In this document: piece after piece, positions 60,988 through 64,000 of the stretch | Numbering within the stretch: position 1 is the first letter of the stretch | Layout: every line of letters starts with the position of its first letter | From: an uncultured Clostridia bacterium | GTDB taxonomy: Bacteria; Bacillota; Clostridia; Oscillospirales; Acutalibacteraceae | Assembly (NCBI GenBank): GCA_947581635.1 | Contig: CANPVE010000008.1 | Coordinates: 1-64,000, forward strand | Direction: 5' to 3' | DNA: 64,000 nt | Notes under the pieces: model-generated | The model's input: the letters and a program-made list of their open reading frames with translations, nothing else | What the model was told of the DNA's origin: nothing | Database searches by the model: none | Position numbers and translations under genes: made by a program

Positions 60988-62162
60988 TTGATTACGATTC
61001 GCTGATGAACGTCACCGCGCGGGATGTTCCGCCATCGGGCATACGGAAATTCTTTGATATAGCCGCCGAAATGGATGAGGTCATATCTCTGTCAGTAGGC
61101 GAGCCTGATTTTCAGACGCCTTGGCACGTGCGCAATGTCGGCATTGAATCTTTGCAAAGAGGGCACACGAGTTATTCTCCAAACAGGGGCTTCACTGCAC
61201 TGTGCAGGGAAATTTGCAGCTATTACAAGCGCAAATTTGATTTGGATTACGACTTCCGCACTGATGTTGTGGTGACCGTGGGCGGCTCGGAGGCCATTGA
61301 CCTGGCTATCAGAACTTTGGTGAACCCGGGGGACGAAGTGCTTGTTCCCCAACCCAGCTTTGTGTGTTATGTGCCCATAGCGGAACTGACGGGCGCTAAG
61401 GTGATCCCGATAGTCACCACGCGCGAGAATGAGTTCAGAATTACAGCGGACGAGCTGCGAAAGAAGATAACCGATCGCACCAAACTGTTGATTTTGCCCT
61501 ACCCCAATAACCCTACAGGAGCCGTAATGCGCCGCGGGCATCTGGAGGAAATAGCTCAGGTTTTGCGTGGCACGAATATAATGGTTTTGGCTGACGAGAT
61601 ATATTCCGAACTCACTTACAATGGTATACCTCATGTTTCCTTTGCCTCGATAGACGGCATGAAGGAGCGCACCATCGTTGTCAACGGCTTCTCAAAGTCT
61701 TACGCGATGACAGGCTGGCGATTGGGTTATGCGCTGGGACCCGCGCCAATAATCGCGGTTATGACGAAGGTTCATCAGTATGCGATAATGTGCGCCCCCA
61801 CTACATCGCAGTACGCGGCGATCGAGGCTTTGAGAAGCGGTGACGGAGATATCGCCGGAATGCGCGACGAATACGATATGCGCCGCCGCCTTATCGTTAG
61901 CGGTTTCAGAAAACTTGGCTTCGACTGCTTTGAGCCCGAGGGGGCGTTTTACATATTTCCCTGTATAAAGAACACGGGAATGAGTTCTGATGAATTCTGT
62001 GAACGTCTTCTTGAGAAAAAACACGTTGCGGTTGTTCCCGGCAACGCGTTTGGCGAGTGCGGAGAAGGATATATACGCGTGTCCTATGCTTATTCGACAG
62101 GCCACATAAAGGAGGCGCTGAGGAGAATTCGCCTCTTCCTCAAGGAAGAAAATCTGATGTAG
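60984..62162 (+). CDS. PLP-dependent aminotransferase, class I/II
   Basis: 392 residues, fold type I. Substrate-arm motif LSVGEPDFQTPWH, PLP phosphate region GSEAIDLA, PYPNNPTGA, ADEIYSEL, and the Schiff-base Lys in NGFSKSYAMTGWRLGY. Most like aspartate/aromatic aminotransferases (PatA-like); substrate not certain. GTG start overlaps the stop of the Lrp gene by four bases. Confidence 0.94.
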   Translation: MIDYDSLMNVTARDVPPSGIRKFFDIAAEMDEVISLSVGEPDFQTPWHVRNVGIESLQRGHTSYSPNRGFTALCREICSYYKRKFDLDYDFRTDVVVTVGGSEAIDLAIRTLVNPGDEVLVPQPSFVCYVPIAELTGAKVIPIVTTRENEFRITADELRKKITDRTKLLILPYPNNPTGAVMRRGHLEEIAQVLRGTNIMVLADEIYSELTYNGIPHVSFASIDGMKERTIVVNGFSKSYAMTGWRLGYALGPAPIIAVMTKVHQYAIMCAPTTSQYAAIEALRSGDGDIAGMRDEYDMRRRLIVSGFRKLGFDCFEPEGAFYIFPCIKNTGMSSDEFCERLLEKKHVAVVPGNAFGECGEGYIRVSYAYSTGHIKEALRRIRLFLKEENLM

Positions 62163-62181
62163 AGGACGTTTGGTTAAAATA

Positions 62182-63066
62182 ATGAAGATTCAAGCTAATG
62201 CAAAGATAAATCTTACTCTCGACATTGTCGGCAGACGCCCTGACGGATATCACGATTTGGTGATGATAATGCAGTCGGTAGGGCTGCACGATAATGTTGA
62301 GGTCAATTTAAATGACAGCGGAAGGATTACGGTGAACAGTTCTTCGGCTGAGTTGAAGGACGATGAGAGCAATATCGCCTATAAAGCCGCGAAGGTATTT
62401 TTGGAATACAGCGGTATCAATGAGCGGGGAGTTGACATCGCGATAGAAAAAAATATTCCCATGGAGGCGGGTATGGCCGGCGGCAGCGCGGACGGAGCGG
62501 CAGTTATAGTGGCGCTCAACGAGCTTTGCAGCACGGGGTATTCCCAACAGAAACTGTGGAATATCGGCGTGAACGTTGGGGCGGACGTGCCATTTTGCAT
62601 TACGGGCGGCACCATGCTTGCGGAGGGAAAAGGCGAGATACTCAGTGTCCTGCCAAATCTCTCGGATTTTCCCGAGCCGCCTGTAATACTGCTGTGTAAG
62701 CCCGAGATTGGTGTTTCCACCGGTCGGGCCTATTCGGCTGTGGACAGCTGCGAACTTTCTCCACAGGTTCGCCCAAATACAGAAGCGGTAAAGCGCGCCC
62801 TTGCCGGACAGAATATACAAGGAGTCGCGCAAAATCTTAAAAATGTATTTGATGAGATACTTCAAATAGACGAATGTAGGAAGATAAAGAGTACAATGCT
62901 TACATTCGGTGCGCTTGGGGCTTGCATGACGGGCAGCGGCACAACGGTATTCGGAATATTCGACAGCACCGAAAACGCCGAAGAATGTGCCGAGTTTTTG
63001 AAAAAGCATTATGTCAAAACCTACATCACAGGCGTGGAAAGCAAGGGTTGTTTGATTTCTGATTGA
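62182..63066 (+). CDS. ispE: 4-diphosphocytidyl-2-C-methyl-D-erythritol kinase
   Basis: 294 residues. GHMP kinase: IQANAKINLTLDIVGRRPDG at the start, phosphate-binding PMEAGMAGGSADGAAVI and a C-terminal GACMTGSGTTVFGIF. ATP-dependent phosphorylation in the non-mevalonate isoprenoid pathway. Start ATG 62182 matches the family N-terminus; TTG 62170 is possible but too close (3 bases) to AGAGGA. Last gene of the set lrp-aminotransferase-ispE. Confidence 0.96.
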   Translation: MKIQANAKINLTLDIVGRRPDGYHDLVMIMQSVGLHDNVEVNLNDSGRITVNSSSAELKDDESNIAYKAAKVFLEYSGINERGVDIAIEKNIPMEAGMAGGSADGAAVIVALNELCSTGYSQQKLWNIGVNVGADVPFCITGGTMLAEGKGEILSVLPNLSDFPEPPVILLCKPEIGVSTGRAYSAVDSCELSPQVRPNTEAVKRALAGQNIQGVAQNLKNVFDEILQIDECRKIKSTMLTFGALGACMTGSGTTVFGIFDSTENAEECAEFLKKHYVKTYITGVESKGCLISD

Positions 63067-63111
63067 TAATTAATAATTACAGGTTGAATTTTTGGCTCAT
63101 GGGGTGAATTA

Positions 63112-64000
63112 ATGGGGGAAAGAAAATGGACGCAGCAACAGCAGGACGCGATTTACGCGCACGGAGGTACGCTTCTGGTATCGGCGGCGGCAGGATCGGG
63201 CAAGACGGCCGTTCTTGTGCAGAGGGTCATAGAAAAGCTGACGTCTGACGACCCTGAGATTCATTGTGATGCGGACAGACTGCTCATTGTCACATTTACC
63301 AGAGCCGCAGCCGCCGAGATGAAGGAGCGTATTTCCGCCGAGTTGCAAAAACTGCTCGAAGCCGATCCGTGGGATTCACGGCTTCGCAGACAGGTGGTGC
63401 TGCTCAAGAAGGCTCAGATCAGCACCATACATTCCTTTTGCAGCCAGCTTATACGCGACAATTTTTACAGGCTGGGCATATCGCCCGACTTTCGCATAGC
63501 CGATGCCGCCGAGTTAAAAATCATGCGCGAGGAATGTGTATCGGAAGTCCTTGAAAAGCACTATGCCTCCGGCGACCCGGTATTCTACGAGCTTGTCGAG
63601 CAGCTTATAGGCGACAAAAACGACGGCGATCTCTCAGAACTTATCAAGGAAATGGAAAATTATGTAAGCTCCTGTCCCTTTCCCGATGATTTTCTGTCGT
63701 GGCTGGAATCGGCCTATACCTCCGAAAATCCCGATAATACAATCTGGGCGCGGTCGACATTCGATTATGTGGGTCGGGCCGTAGATTACGCTTTGTTTTA
63801 CAACCGGATGGCGTGCGATATCGCCGCGTCCGACGAAAAGATGAATAAGGCATATCTTCCCTCATTCGAGCAAGACGCAATTATGCTTGAAGCAATTAAA
63901 ACTGCCGTTGCACAAGGGGATTGGAACGCGCTGTATAGCGCGGCTTCAACTGCGGCAGCCGCCCCTTTGGGCAGAGCCTCCAAACTCCCACCCGAGGCCG
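63112..64000 (+). CDS. addA: AddA, ATP-dependent helicase/nuclease subunit A, 3'-truncated by window edge
   Basis: 296 codons are visible and the frame is open to the last base. UvrD-type helicase motifs: WTQQQQDAIYA (Q motif), VSAAAGSGKTAVLV (Walker A), IVTFTRAAAAEM (Ia) and ISTIHSFCSQLIRDNF (Ic). AddAB processes double-strand breaks for recombination. ATG 63112 lies shortly after GGGGTGA. The addB gene, usually upstream, is not between ispE and addA. Confidence 0.93.
   Translation, partial: MGERKWTQQQQDAIYAHGGTLLVSAAAGSGKTAVLVQRVIEKLTSDDPEIHCDADRLLIVTFTRAAAAEMKERISAELQKLLEADPWDSRLRRQVVLLKKAQISTIHSFCSQLIRDNFYRLGISPDFRIADAAELKIMREECVSEVLEKHYASGDPVFYELVEQLIGDKNDGDLSELIKEMENYVSSCPFPDDFLSWLESAYTSENPDNTIWARSTFDYVGRAVDYALFYNRMACDIAASDEKMNKAYLPSFEQDAIMLEAIKTAVAQGDWNALYSAASTAAAAPLGRASKLPPEA

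Overview
The window (about 45 % G+C by eye) comes from a spore-forming, Gram-positive bacterium of the class Clostridia, most likely an Oscillospiraceae/Ruminococcaceae-type gut or anaerobic lineage. The evidence is a ctsR-mcsA-mcsB-clpC operon with CtsR boxes, cdaA-cdaR, a cotJABC spore-coat operon behind a sigma-E-like promoter, GTP-type PEP carboxykinase, AddA, SecG, and strong AGGAGG ribosome sites with frequent TTG/GTG starts. Taxonomy is inferred from gene content only.

Layout. 1-6.6 kb: the 3' part of an LCP cell-wall ligase gene with a 39-bp coding repeat, then the protein-quality-control operon ctsR-mcsA-mcsB-clpC. 6.6-9.9 kb: glnS and gltX on the minus strand. 10-14 kb: a GH3 glycosidase followed by a DUF-like protein, a Nudix hydrolase and a DinB-like protein. 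14-20 kb (minus): DUF389 protein, membrane GDPD, cdaR, cdaA (c-di-AMP synthesis). 20-25.5 kb (minus): NarL-type two-component system next to an ABC-2 transporter. 25.7-40.2 kb: the cotJ operon and the element that splits it. 40.4-64 kb: ferredoxin-containing aldo/keto reductase, heterodimeric ABC exporter, cyclophilin, a 1415-residue SH3b/lysozyme wall hydrolase, malic enzyme, an XRE regulator pair, secG-rnr, a YdjM-like protein, pckG, corA, an Lrp/aminotransferase operon, ispE and the start of addA.

Main discovery. cotJC (dimanganese-catalase-like spore protein) is cut in two by a 12,837-bp element. Its first 133 codons plus the core lie at 26640-27046 and its last 71 codons, including the stop, at 39876-40088. 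Both junctions share the 8-bp core GCGGCAGA. The element's own ends carry a perfect 12-bp inverted repeat, inside a 23+23-bp imperfect palindrome centred on GA, the architecture of a large-serine-recombinase attP. Precise excision rebuilds an in-frame 203-residue CotJC, and the crossover re-creates the codon of a predicted metal ligand (Glu136). A large serine recombinase lies just inside the right end, and a small basic ORF sits between it and the att site. This is the architecture of the sigK 'skin' element, but in a spore-coat enzyme gene. Unusually, the cargo looks spore-surface related: a complete dTDP-L-rhamnose set (rmlA, rmlB, rmlD, rmlC), a CotH-kinase lipoprotein with lamin-tail domains, a phosphodiester glycosidase, a lipoprotein and a divergent Lgt-like membrane protein. 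Whether excision is developmentally timed cannot be read from sequence: the recombinase has an extended -10 sigma-A-like promoter and no canonical start codon.
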